Shown piece by piece: positions 34,496 through 42,830 of a stretch of 64,000 nt of DNA. Position 1 is the first letter of the stretch; each line of letters starts with the position of its first letter. The notes below the pieces were generated by a model. The model made no database searches and was not told the DNA's origin. It saw nothing but the letters and a program-made list of their open reading frames with translations. This DNA comes from Halarcobacter mediterraneus (GTDB lineage Bacteria; Campylobacterota; Campylobacteria; Campylobacterales; Arcobacteraceae). Both the position numbers and the translations under genes were made by a program. The stretch lies in the NCBI RefSeq assembly GCF_004116625.1, contig NZ_NXIE01000002.1, positions 248,001 through 312,000 on the forward strand, read 5' to 3'.

Positions 34496-35512
34496 ATGAT
34501 ATCACAAAGAAATTTTTGGTTTATTCTTTTTATTTTTATCTTATTAATTTTTTCATTAACATTAAAAATAGGCTATGTAAATATGAGCTTTAAAGAGAGT
34601 TTTGAAGCCTTGTTTTTCATATCAGACAATAGTAATATCAGTTACTTAATTTGGGAATTAAGAATTCCTAGAATGATATCTGCATTTTGTGTGGGAGGAG
34701 TTTTAGCTCTCTCAGGAGCAATTTTACAAAGTGTTTTAAAAAATCCCCTAGCCTCTCCTTTTACTTTAGGTTTATCTCAAGGTGCTGCATTTGGAGCTTC
34801 ATTTAGTATAATAATTCTAGGTTCAGCAACTTTTTCTATCGCAGGTTTTGATAATATAAGTTATGTGGTTATAGGAGCTTTTGTGGGAGCCTTAATCTCT
34901 TCTTTATTTGTTTTAATATTTTCAACAATAAAAAAAATAAACTCCCAAGGTCTTATTTTAGCAGGGGTTGCAATTGCAGCTTTTTTTAATGCGGCCACAA
35001 TGCTACTTCAATACTTTTCAAATGACAATCAATTAGCAGCAGCAATATTTTGGACTTTTGGTGATTTAAGTAAAGGAAAATGGACTGAGATACTTTTTGT
35101 TTGTTCTTTTTGGTTTTTAGGTCTTTTATTTATTATTTTAAAAGGTTGGGATTTTAATACCATTGTTTGGGGAGATAATCATGCAAAAAGCTTAGGAGTA
35201 AAAGTTTTGAGTTTAAGAATTTATGCTCTTTTATTTTCATCTTTACTTGCAGCAATTGCCACTGCCTTTTATGGAATAATAGGCTTTGTAGGTTTAATTG
35301 CTCCTCATGTTATAAAACTTCTTTTTGAAAACCCCAAACATCACTTTTTATTTTTTTCCTCTTCAGTTTTAGGTGGAGTTTTTCTTATGGGAGCAGATTT
35401 ACTTGCAAAGCAAGTGTTATCACCAATTACTGTGCCTGTAGGAATCTTAACTGCTTTTGCAGGAGTTCCTCTATTTTTATTTATTCTTATAAAAAGGTCT
35501 TTACGTGATTGA
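34496..35512 (+). CDS. FecCD/BtuC-type ABC permease
   Basis: This 338-residue permease has about ten transmembrane helices and the FecCD signatures LRIPRMISAFCVGGVLALSG near residues 54-73, NPLASPFTLGLSQGAAFGAS, and GFVGLIAPHVIKLL in the ATPase-coupling loop. It forms the inner-membrane channel for the iron-complex or heme ligand. It overlaps the ATPase gene by 8 bp. Confidence 0.92.
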   Translation: MISQRNFWFILFIFILLIFSLTLKIGYVNMSFKESFEALFFISDNSNISYLIWELRIPRMISAFCVGGVLALSGAILQSVLKNPLASPFTLGLSQGAAFGASFSIIILGSATFSIAGFDNISYVVIGAFVGALISSLFVLIFSTIKKINSQGLILAGVAIAAFFNAATMLLQYFSNDNQLAAAIFWTFGDLSKGKWTEILFVCSFWFLGLLFIILKGWDFNTIVWGDNHAKSLGVKVLSLRIYALLFSSLLAAIATAFYGIIGFVGLIAPHVIKLLFENPKHHFLFFSSSVLGGVFLMGADLLAKQVLSPITVPVGILTAFAGVPLFLFILIKRSLRD

Positions 35513-36251
35513 AACTCAAAAATTAAATTATTCATTAAAAAATAAACAAATACTAAAAGATATTACAATAAATTCAAAAAGTGGAGATGTTACTGCTATA
35601 ATTGGACCAAATGGAGCAGGAAAAAGTACTTTTTTAAAACTTCTTAGAAAATTTATTCAAAAAGATTCGGGAGAAATCTCTTTGGATAATAAACAAATTG
35701 AATATTTTGATAATAAACAACTATCAAAACTTATTTCATATTTACCTCAAACAACAAAAGCTATTGCCTGTAGTGTTGAAGATTGCATTTTATTGGGAAG
35801 AAAACCACATATGAGATTTTTCCCAAAAAAAGAAGACTATGATAAATGTGAAAAAATAATAAATGAACTTAATTTAGAAAAGTTCAAAGAAAAAAATGTG
35901 CTAAAACTAAGCGGTGGAGAGTTTCAGAAAGTCTTAATTGCAAGGTCTTTAGTTCAAGAAGGAAATATCCTTTTTTTAGATGAACCCATAAACCATTTAG
36001 ATATAAAAAACCAGCTTGAAATAATGGACATTACAAAAAATATGACAAAGCAAAAAAACTTAACTACTTATGTAGTCTTACATGATTTAAATCTTGCTTT
36101 AAAATATGCAAATAAAATACTTCTTCTAAAAAATGGTGAAAATATTTTTTATGGGGAGAAAAAGAAATTAAAAGAAGAGATTTTATCCCATGCGTATGAA
36201 GTAGAGCTTAAGCTAATAGAGTTTAAAGGTGAGAAAAAAGTAATTTATTAG
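35505..36251 (+). CDS. ABC ATPase of the FecCD-type importer
   Basis: This 248-residue nucleotide-binding subunit is read from a GTG start inside the permease gene. It has Walker A GPNGAGKST (about 33-41), a Q-loop in SYLPQTTK, the signature LSGGEFQK, Walker B ILFLDEPINHLD, and the switch His in VVLHDLN. It belongs to the FepC/HmuV/BtuD group and completes the importer. The MarR gene follows after 24 bp. Confidence 0.92.
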   Translation: MIETQKLNYSLKNKQILKDITINSKSGDVTAIIGPNGAGKSTFLKLLRKFIQKDSGEISLDNKQIEYFDNKQLSKLISYLPQTTKAIACSVEDCILLGRKPHMRFFPKKEDYDKCEKIINELNLEKFKEKNVLKLSGGEFQKVLIARSLVQEGNILFLDEPINHLDIKNQLEIMDITKNMTKQKNLTTYVVLHDLNLALKYANKILLLKNGENIFYGEKKKLKEEILSHAYEVELKLIEFKGEKKVIY

Positions 36252-36275
36252 ATATTTTATTGTATTATAAATGTT

Positions 36276-36749
36276 ATGAATGAACAAATTACTGATGAAA
36301 AAGCCTGTTTAGCCTTTTTAATTTCAAAGGTTCAATTAAAGCTAAGACATAGATTAAATCAAAAGCTTCGTAAATATGATATTACCTTGGAACAAAGGCA
36401 AATAATCTTAAAACTATTTACTTATGGAGCAATGTCGCAAAGAGAACTATGTGAAAAAACTTTAACTGAACCTTCTAATATAAATATGACTTTAAAAAGA
36501 ATGGAACAAAGAGGTTATATACGTAAAATTAAACATCCAAAAGATAAAAGAGCTTCTCTAATTGAAGCTACGCCTAAAGCTCTTGAATTAAGAGAAGAAC
36601 TTGTACAAGCAGGTCAAGATAATCTTGGTCAATTACTTGAAGGAATTGACCAAGAAAAAATTGATAATACTTTCGAAGTTTTACAACAAATGTATAAAAA
36701 TGCTTTAGAAGAAGAATTAAATAACTCTTTAAAATTAGATATTGTTTAA
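36276..36749 (+). CDS. MarR-family transcriptional regulator
   Basis: This 157-residue winged-helix regulator has helix 1 over residues 14-35 (KVQLKLRHRLNQKLRKYDIT), the DNA-binding helices MSQRELCEKTLTEPSNINMT, and the wing HPKDKRASLIEATPKALEL. It is the last gene on the plus strand after the ABC cassette and a good candidate to bind the 18-bp palindrome (operator A) upstream of the methylase and receptor genes. A -10-like TATTAT (36263-36268) ends 7 nt before the ATG and no ribosome site is visible, so a near-leaderless transcript is possible. The gene overlaps the convergent response-regulator gene by 15 bp. Confidence 0.88.
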   Translation: MNEQITDEKACLAFLISKVQLKLRHRLNQKLRKYDITLEQRQIILKLFTYGAMSQRELCEKTLTEPSNINMTLKRMEQRGYIRKIKHPKDKRASLIEATPKALELREELVQAGQDNLGQLLEGIDQEKIDNTFEVLQQMYKNALEEELNNSLKLDIV

Positions 36750-37145
36750 AGTAATCATATCTAGTGCTATTTTTATAGCAGTATCAATATCTCTTTCTTT
36801 AGAAGGTTTTATTAAATAAGCGTAAGGTTCAAACTCCATAGAGTTTTTAATAACTAAATCACCACTATATGAAGTCAAAAAAACAACTGGGATTTTATGT
36901 TTCTCCCAAATTTGTTTTACTAACTCAAGTCCTCTTATATAACCTTTTAAATGTATATCTACAATTATAATATTTGGGCTTTTATTTTTAATATTATTTA
37001 TTGCTCCATGAGCAGTTGATTCTATTCCTGAGATTTTATAACCCATTTCCTCCAAAGAATTTTGCACATCAATATTTAAAACCATTTCATCTTCTATAAT
37101 TAATACTTTTATGGTCTTTTCAATTATATTCATCATTTTTGTCAT
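36735..37145 (-). CDS. REC-only response regulator
   Basis: This 136-residue receiver domain has no output domain. It shows the acidic pair EDE near residue 18, a phospho-acceptor Asp in NIIIVDIHLKG, Thr/Ser in VFLTS and Lys in LIKPSKERD. The start at 37145 has a GAGGAT ribosome site. It is probably in an operon with the 70-residue protein encoded 24 bp upstream. No kinase is adjacent, so its partner is elsewhere. The gene lies divergently from the heme-type receptor at 37589. Confidence 0.88.
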   Translation of the reverse strand: MTKMMNIIEKTIKVLIIEDEMVLNIDVQNSLEEMGYKISGIESTAHGAINNIKNKSPNIIIVDIHLKGYIRGLELVKQIWEKHKIPVVFLTSYSGDLVIKNSMEFEPYAYLIKPSKERDIDTAIKIALDMITLNNI

Positions 37146-37169
37146 AATTTATCCTCATAGCAACACTTT

Positions 37170-37382
37170 TTAAAGGTCTATATAACTAGAAATACTTCTT
37201 TTAAGCCCACTACTTTTAAAGCTATTTAAAAAAGTCTTTATTCTCATCTCTCCAAAATCTTCAATTGCATTTGATATAAAACTATTTTTTACATCTGAAG
37301 CTGCAATAATACTTTCTGCTTTTTGAATATCATTTAAATAAATTGATCGCATAAAAGCACTGTAATCATTTTCAAAAATCAT
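37170..37382 (-). CDS. Small protein of unknown function, paired with a REC-only regulator
   Basis: This 70-residue protein has a good ribosome site (AAGGAAA), no signal peptide and no membrane segment. It looks all-helical (AFMRSIYLNDIQKAESIIAA, FGEMRIKTFLNSFKSSGL). I do not recognise a family. It is the first gene of a likely two-gene operon with the receiver-only regulator and is transcribed divergently from the heme-type receptor gene. A role in the same signalling step is inference from position only. Confidence 0.6.
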   Translation of the reverse strand: MIFENDYSAFMRSIYLNDIQKAESIIAASDVKNSFISNAIEDFGEMRIKTFLNSFKSSGLKRSISSYIDL

Positions 37383-37454
37383 TTTATTTTCCTTTATATT
37401 TTTTTGATAATAAATATTAGAATATTAGCAATTATAAACTTAATCTTTTATAAT

Positions 37455-37470
37455 ATTGATAACGATTATT
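37455..37470. promoter_or_regulatory. Fur-like operator in the divergent region before the 37589 receptor
   Basis: ATTGATAACGATTATT contains two GATAA/TTATT-type half sites as in GATAAT-array Fur boxes. It lies between the divergent small-protein gene and the receptor gene. Confidence 0.45.
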
Positions 37471-37511
37471 ATTTATATACTTATATAACTATTTCTTATA
37501 TTTATTTTATT

Positions 37512-37567
37512 TACAACTAAGTTGCATTTTGTATAATTCACAAATTTATAACTGCAACTTAGTTGCA
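37512..37567 (+). promoter_or_regulatory. Promoter with two copies of operator B
   Basis: TACAACTAAGTTGCA (37512-37526) and TGCAACTTAGTTGCA (37553-37567) flank the TATAAT -10 box (37532-37537). The second copy is a perfect inverted repeat with 6-bp arms and lies just past the expected transcription start, ahead of the ACAAGGA ribosome site. The arrangement is typical of a repressor. The same sequence overlaps the L36 promoter at 26009. Confidence 0.65.
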
Positions 37568-37588
37568 AGTAACACACAAGGATAGTTA

Positions 37589-39604
37589 ATGAAACTAAAA
37601 CCAATAAAACTTAGTTTAGCTGCTTTATTGCCATATGCCTTATATGCACAAACACCTACACAGTTAGAAAAAGTTGATGTTATTGAAGTTCTTAATGACA
37701 CAAATAATATTCAAATAGATTTACAAAGAGCACAAAATAATCAAGTAAACTCCTTATTTGATTTATTTAAAGATAACCCATCAACAGATGTTGGAGGAGG
37801 AGCTATCAATGTCCAAAGAATTTATTTAAGAGGTGTTGAAAGTACAAGTTTAAATATTACTTTAGATGGAGCAAAACAAGGTAAAAATATTTTCCAACAT
37901 AGAGGAAATGAACTAGGAGTAAACCCTGATATCCTAAAACAAGTTCAAGTAAAAACATACACTGATGCTTCTGATAATTCAGGGGCACTAGGTGGTTCTA
38001 TTATTATGGAAACAAAAGATGCACAAGATTTTGTAACAGGGGATAAAACATTTGGTGGAATTATCAAAACAGGATATGAAACAAATGCTAATACAAAACT
38101 TGGAAGTTTGATTGCATATAATGTTATAAATCCATACTTTGGTGTTTATGCAAATATTTCAGGTGTAAATAGTGATAACTATGAAGATGGGAATGAAAGT
38201 GAACTATATGCAACAGCCTATAAAGATAGGGACTATTTTTTAAAATTTAGTTTATTAGATTATGAAGACCATACTTTAAAAGCTTCTTTTGGAAAAAATG
38301 AAAATAGTGGAAGATTTCAATGGGGAAGATTAGGAAGTGATGCTGGACTACATGACCCTGATGGTCCATACCCTTTAGAAAAAATTGTTTCAACTACAAC
38401 AAGCTACTCTGCACAACACAATTATAATCCAGACAATAATCTAATTAACTTACAAACTGATTTAAACTTATCTACTGTAAATGTTGACAGACAAGATAAT
38501 GACTTAGAATATGATAATGAAACATTAGGAATAAAAGGTCAAAATCATTTTAATTTTAATTTCTTGAATACTACAAATAGACTCTCTTTTGGTGCTCAAT
38601 ATGAACAACAAGAAGGAGAAGGAGAATTCACACCATTTGCTAGTCATGAAGCAATTACTAAATATGCAGATGTAAATTCTGAAAATAAAGCTATTTTTAT
38701 TCAAAATAGAATGAATATAAATGCATTAAATATCTACTATGGACTAAGATTTGATGATTATGAGTTTGAAACAGGTTTAGGAAAAGCTACAGATACAACT
38801 CTATCTCCTAACTTAGGTTTTGATTATGAACTTAATGAGTCTTCAAAGTTTTATGCAAACTATGGAGAGAGTAGTAGAATGACAGGAATTATACCATTTA
38901 CTTGGATGAATCATATAAAAAAAGATACTACTTATTCAGATGATTTAAATGCAGAAACATCAAAAAAATATGAAATAGGATATAAATATAATACAAATGA
39001 CTTACTAACAAACAATGACTATTTTACCTTTGATATAAATCTATTTAAAACACAAATTGAAGATTTAATTATCGCAAGAGATGTTGATGGAGGAAGTGGA
39101 GAAGGAGGAAGAACTTTAGAAGACATATATAATAGTTCTAATGAATTTGAAATTGAAGGTTTTGAAATTAAATTTTTATGGAACTATGAAAACTATACTA
39201 CAAACTTATCTTATTCTCACATAAATGCAGAAACAAATAATGAAAATGCTACAAGTACAACAGGAGTAAATGAAGCAATTGCTATTAGAAGAGTTGGTGC
39301 CTATGATACTAGAAAAGTAGTTTGGACAAATTATTATGACATAAATAATAATTTTAACTTAGCATATACTCTTAGTGCAGTAAAAGGTATCAATAATCCT
39401 GTAGTAAGACCAGGTTATATAACTCATGATATTAATATTAGATATACACCTTCAAATTATTCAGATTGGACTTTTTATGCAGGTGTTGATAACTTAACAG
39501 ATAAAGCCTATGGAAAACATACTTCTATTGAAGCAGGAACTCCTCCAGCATATAGATATGAACCAGGTAGAAACTTTAAATTCTCTGTAAAATATACATT
39601 CTAA
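37589..39604 (+). CDS. TonB-dependent heme-type receptor
   Basis: This 671-residue receptor is homologous to the receptor encoded at 31352. It has a signal peptide (1-20), a plug with RIYLRGVESTSLNITLDGAK, NIFQHRGNELGVNPDILKQV and SGALGGSIIMETKDAQDF (the heme/hemoglobin receptor pattern GALGG...ETKDA.D), and a barrel ending in KFSVKYTF. It stands alone with its own promoter, a Fur-like site and two operator-B palindromes, so it answers to a signal different from the first heme-type receptor. The shared operator with the alternative L36 gene raises the option of a zinc-linked signal. A perfect terminator follows. Confidence 0.8.
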   Translation: MKLKPIKLSLAALLPYALYAQTPTQLEKVDVIEVLNDTNNIQIDLQRAQNNQVNSLFDLFKDNPSTDVGGGAINVQRIYLRGVESTSLNITLDGAKQGKNIFQHRGNELGVNPDILKQVQVKTYTDASDNSGALGGSIIMETKDAQDFVTGDKTFGGIIKTGYETNANTKLGSLIAYNVINPYFGVYANISGVNSDNYEDGNESELYATAYKDRDYFLKFSLLDYEDHTLKASFGKNENSGRFQWGRLGSDAGLHDPDGPYPLEKIVSTTTSYSAQHNYNPDNNLINLQTDLNLSTVNVDRQDNDLEYDNETLGIKGQNHFNFNFLNTTNRLSFGAQYEQQEGEGEFTPFASHEAITKYADVNSENKAIFIQNRMNINALNIYYGLRFDDYEFETGLGKATDTTLSPNLGFDYELNESSKFYANYGESSRMTGIIPFTWMNHIKKDTTYSDDLNAETSKKYEIGYKYNTNDLLTNNDYFTFDINLFKTQIEDLIIARDVDGGSGEGGRTLEDIYNSSNEFEIEGFEIKFLWNYENYTTNLSYSHINAETNNENATSTTGVNEAIAIRRVGAYDTRKVVWTNYYDINNNFNLAYTLSAVKGINNPVVRPGYITHDINIRYTPSNYSDWTFYAGVDNLTDKAYGKHTSIEAGTPPAYRYEPGRNFKFSVKYTF

Positions 39605-39627
39605 AAAACAGGCTTTTTGCCTGTTTT
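39605..39627. terminator. Bidirectional terminator between receptor and AraC gene
   Basis: The arms AAAACAGGC (39605-39613) and GCCTGTTTT (39619-39627) pair perfectly around TTTTT. It serves both the receptor and the convergent AraC gene, whose stop codon overlaps it. Confidence 0.8.
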
Positions 39628-40573
39628 ACAAATAATATCTTTTTTGTTTTTTTCTAATATTAATTGGAGAATATCCAAAATGTTTTTTAAATATAGTACT
39701 GAAATGACTTATATTTTTATACCCTACTAAATATGCAGCCTCTGATATATTTATATCATTTGTTTCTAAAAGTTTTTTTGCTTCATTTAACCTATATTCT
39801 TGTAAAAAACCATACACTGTATTACCAAAAAGTTCTTTAAAACCTTTTTTTAGTTTAAACTCATTTATTGCTGATTTATAGGCTAATTCTTTTAAAGAAG
39901 GAGGATTGTGTATATTCTCAATTAATATATCTTTTGCTCTTTTTAAAGACTGTATATCCTTTTCATTTAGAAAATGTAAACTTCTAGATAAAGACTCATT
40001 AATATTGTTTACTGTACTGTAAGCTAATTCTAGAATTTTTGATTCATAATATAATTCTCTAATATTATTGTCAACTAAAGAGATATCATTAAGCTCTTTA
40101 AGTAAGATATTTTGTCCTATTAAGATTTCACTACTTGAGTTTAATTTATTTTCATCTTTAATTAATGACTTAAATAAACTATCCTCAAATAATAGATAGT
40201 GAAATATATATTTTTTATTCTTTTTATAAAAAGCTTTTTCTTTTGAACCATCATATCTTGTTCCATTACAATATGTTGCATTGGATAAATCCAAAGACTT
40301 TGAAGATTCGCTAGATTTCATTTGAATATTATTTCCTGTATTAAAAATTAAATAAGAAACATCACTATTATACTGTCCTTCTAAAATAGTATCCTCAAAG
40401 AAAGTTGCAATACAAGAAGAATAATTTATTCCAGAGCCCGTATTAAAAAAGTTCAAACTCATATTTCCAAACTCTTCTTCTAGTAAGATACTTCCATTCT
40501 TCCTTTTTTCATAAGGAGAAAACTCTTTTTCTATTTTATCCCATAATTGATTTGTGCTTATATATGTACACAT
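39626..40573 (-). CDS. AraC-family regulator (PchR/YbtA-like), pair 1
   Basis: This 315-residue protein has a variable N-terminal ligand domain (1-200) and a C-terminal pair of helix-turn-helix motifs. The first is LKELAYKSAINEFKLKKGFK and the second NISEAAYLVGYKNISHFSTI, followed by FKKHFGYSPINIRK. AraC regulators of this type (PchR, YbtA) bind the ferric siderophore and activate the receptor gene. It is divergent from the receptor at 40680 with 106 bp between, the standard arrangement in this island. Its N-terminal domain differs from those of the other three. Confidence 0.88.
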   Translation of the reverse strand: MCTYISTNQLWDKIEKEFSPYEKRKNGSILLEEEFGNMSLNFFNTGSGINYSSCIATFFEDTILEGQYNSDVSYLIFNTGNNIQMKSSESSKSLDLSNATYCNGTRYDGSKEKAFYKKNKKYIFHYLLFEDSLFKSLIKDENKLNSSSEILIGQNILLKELNDISLVDNNIRELYYESKILELAYSTVNNINESLSRSLHFLNEKDIQSLKRAKDILIENIHNPPSLKELAYKSAINEFKLKKGFKELFGNTVYGFLQEYRLNEAKKLLETNDINISEAAYLVGYKNISHFSTIFKKHFGYSPINIRKKQKRYYL

Positions 40574-40611
40574 AAAATACCTTTAAGTAAAATATTAATC
40601 CCTCAAAGAAA

Positions 40612-40649
40612 ATAATAATATTGATAACTGTTTTTAATTAAATTATAAT
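40612..40649 (+). promoter_or_regulatory. Promoter region of the 40680 receptor
   Basis: A Fur-like AATAATATTGATAACTG (about 40612-40629) is followed by TATAAT at 40644-40649 in the divergent AraC/receptor gap. Confidence 0.4.
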
Positions 40650-40679
40650 CCATCTTAAATTTTCATTAAGGAGACAAGA

Positions 40680-42803
40680 ATGAATATAAAAAAGATATTA
40701 AAATTATCAATAATATCTCTTATGGCAAGTCAATATTTATATGCAGAAGAGCCAACAAAAAATCAAAAAGAGAATAAAAAAGAGACAATTAGTCTACCGA
40801 CTATCACAATAAATGCTAGAAAAGAAATCGAAGATGCAAAAGAACTACCTTTTGGAATTTCTGTAATAGATGGAAAAGAGATTAGGGAAAAAGGTTTCTT
40901 TAGTACAGAAGAAATCTTAAGGGCAACACCAGGTGTAAGTATCAATACTTCAGGTGGAGCAAATGTTTCAAGCGTATCTATTCGTGGTGTAGGAGCACTA
41001 TATCCACTTAGTATGGATGATGCTTCTGTCGCTGTTAATATTGATGGTTCACCTATAAGTTCTAGGCATTTATCATTAGCTACTTTTGATATAGAACAAA
41101 TAGAGATATTAAAAGGACCTCAGGGTACACTTTTTGGAGGATTAGGTGGTGCAGGAGCAATAAATATCACAACAAAAAAGCCTACACAATATACTGAAGG
41201 ATATTTTCAAAGTGAATTCTCAGGAGAAGAACATAAAATAGACTTAGCAATAGGAGGACCTTTAAGTGAAACCTTAAGTGCCCGTCTTGCTGTACATCAA
41301 TCTTCATATGAATATCCAATTACAAATATCCAAACAGCAGAAGCAGTCTCAGAACCAGACCTTTTGGGGATTAGGGGAAGTTTACTTTGGGATATTTCTG
41401 ATGAAACATCAGCTTTATTAACTATAGAACACCAAAAAAGTGAACATATGGGAGAAAATATAGTTTTACAGCCTTATAATGATGACCCTAAAATGGATTT
41501 GACCCCAGGTATTTATGATTATAGTCATAAGGAATTAGACAAACAGTCTCTTCAAATAAAACATAGTTTTAAAAATAGTCAACTTACATCAATTTCATCA
41601 TATATTGATGTTTATAATATTTCACCTGTTGTTTTTGACCGTATTGTTTATCAAGCAATGATGGGTTATCCTAATGAGTATTGGAGAGAACAAGAATCTT
41701 CAGACAAAGTATTTACTCAAGATTTAAGACTTTCTTCTTTACCAGGAGCTGATATTTTTTGGGTAATAGGAGCTAGTTTTTTAAATTCGGATAGAACACA
41801 TAATCACTCTCGTATGGGAGGTTCTAATTTTGTAGTATATCCCGGGAATCACCAGTTTAGAAATTTTGATACCAAAAGATATGGAATTTATGCAGAAACA
41901 ACTATTCCACTAAATGAACAATGGAAAATCACTGGAGGAATTAGACAAACTTGGGATTATAAAAAATATAATGCAACTTACACAGAAAATTCAGTTAGTG
42001 TTTTAGATAATGATGAACTTAATGATAGTTTTACAACTGGTCGACTGGGAGTAACCTATGCCTTAAATGAAGATTCAAATCTTTACGCAACTATTTCAAA
42101 AGGTTATAATCCAGGGGGTTTTCAAGATTATGGAGAAAATAAAGGCGATGCAAGATACGAAGCTGGAAGTATTTATTCAGGAGAAGTTGGTATAAAATCA
42201 GAACTTCTAAACCATAAATTAAGAATAGATAGTTCAATTTTTTATACTAGTGTAAAAGATAACTATATGATTGATAGCACTGGTGTTTCATCTTTTGTAG
42301 TAAATGCTGATACAAGAAGTATCGGATATGAATTAGCTCTTAAATGGTTGATAAATGAAAATCTAAATATATCAGGTAATTTTGCTTATACTGATGCGAC
42401 AATTAGAGATTATGTAAATAATTCTTTAGGTGGACCAGTTAATCCTGGAAATAAAGTTCCTGATACACCTAAATTTCAAAGCACAATTTCTTTAGCATAT
42501 CAAATAGCATTACCAAAAATTAATATCTTAAACTCTCGTAGTAAACTAAATACTAGACTTGACTATACATATATGTCAAAAAGAGCTGCTGATGTACAAA
42601 ATCACTATGATTTAGATGCCTATAGTAGAGTTGATATGCATATTGGATTAATTTCAGGAAATAAAGAAATTTATCTTTTTGGTAAAAATATTTTCGATAA
42701 GTACTATGACTTATATGGTTTTTATGATAACGCAACTTCTGTAAAATATGGAGCACCATCAAAAGGAAGAATTCTAGGATTAGGATTTAAATATACTTTC
42801 TAA
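40680..42803 (+). CDS. TonB-dependent siderophore receptor (FyuA-like group), pair 1
   Basis: This 707-residue receptor has a signal peptide (1-22), TonB-box-like LPTITINARK, and a plug with ELPFGISVIDGKEIREKGFF, SVSIRGVGALYPL and IEQIEILKGPQGTLFGG. The barrel ends LGLGFKYTF. It belongs to the same broad group as the three receptors downstream (IEQIEVLRGPQGTLYGKD in those) but is more divergent. Its divergent AraC partner is at 39626-40573. No importer is adjacent, so it probably relies on the YbtPQ-like pair at 53592. The ligand is unknown. Confidence 0.88.
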   Translation: MNIKKILKLSIISLMASQYLYAEEPTKNQKENKKETISLPTITINARKEIEDAKELPFGISVIDGKEIREKGFFSTEEILRATPGVSINTSGGANVSSVSIRGVGALYPLSMDDASVAVNIDGSPISSRHLSLATFDIEQIEILKGPQGTLFGGLGGAGAINITTKKPTQYTEGYFQSEFSGEEHKIDLAIGGPLSETLSARLAVHQSSYEYPITNIQTAEAVSEPDLLGIRGSLLWDISDETSALLTIEHQKSEHMGENIVLQPYNDDPKMDLTPGIYDYSHKELDKQSLQIKHSFKNSQLTSISSYIDVYNISPVVFDRIVYQAMMGYPNEYWREQESSDKVFTQDLRLSSLPGADIFWVIGASFLNSDRTHNHSRMGGSNFVVYPGNHQFRNFDTKRYGIYAETTIPLNEQWKITGGIRQTWDYKKYNATYTENSVSVLDNDELNDSFTTGRLGVTYALNEDSNLYATISKGYNPGGFQDYGENKGDARYEAGSIYSGEVGIKSELLNHKLRIDSSIFYTSVKDNYMIDSTGVSSFVVNADTRSIGYELALKWLINENLNISGNFAYTDATIRDYVNNSLGGPVNPGNKVPDTPKFQSTISLAYQIALPKINILNSRSKLNTRLDYTYMSKRAADVQNHYDLDAYSRVDMHIGLISGNKEIYLFGKNIFDKYYDLYGFYDNATSVKYGAPSKGRILGLGFKYTF

Positions 42804-42826
42804 AAAGTAGGCTTCTAGCCTACTTT
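42804..42826. terminator. Bidirectional terminator
   Basis: The arms AAAGTAGGC (42804-42812) and GCCTACTTT (42818-42826) pair perfectly around TTCTA, between the 40680 receptor and the convergent AraC gene. Confidence 0.8.
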
Positions 42827-42830
42827 AAAT

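Noticed and set aside
31352-39604. The two receptors as siderophore receptors
   Set aside because: The GALGG/GNLGG...ETKDA.D plug pattern favours the heme/hemoglobin receptor family, although the barrel histidine motif is unclear, so heme type is kept with moderate confidence.
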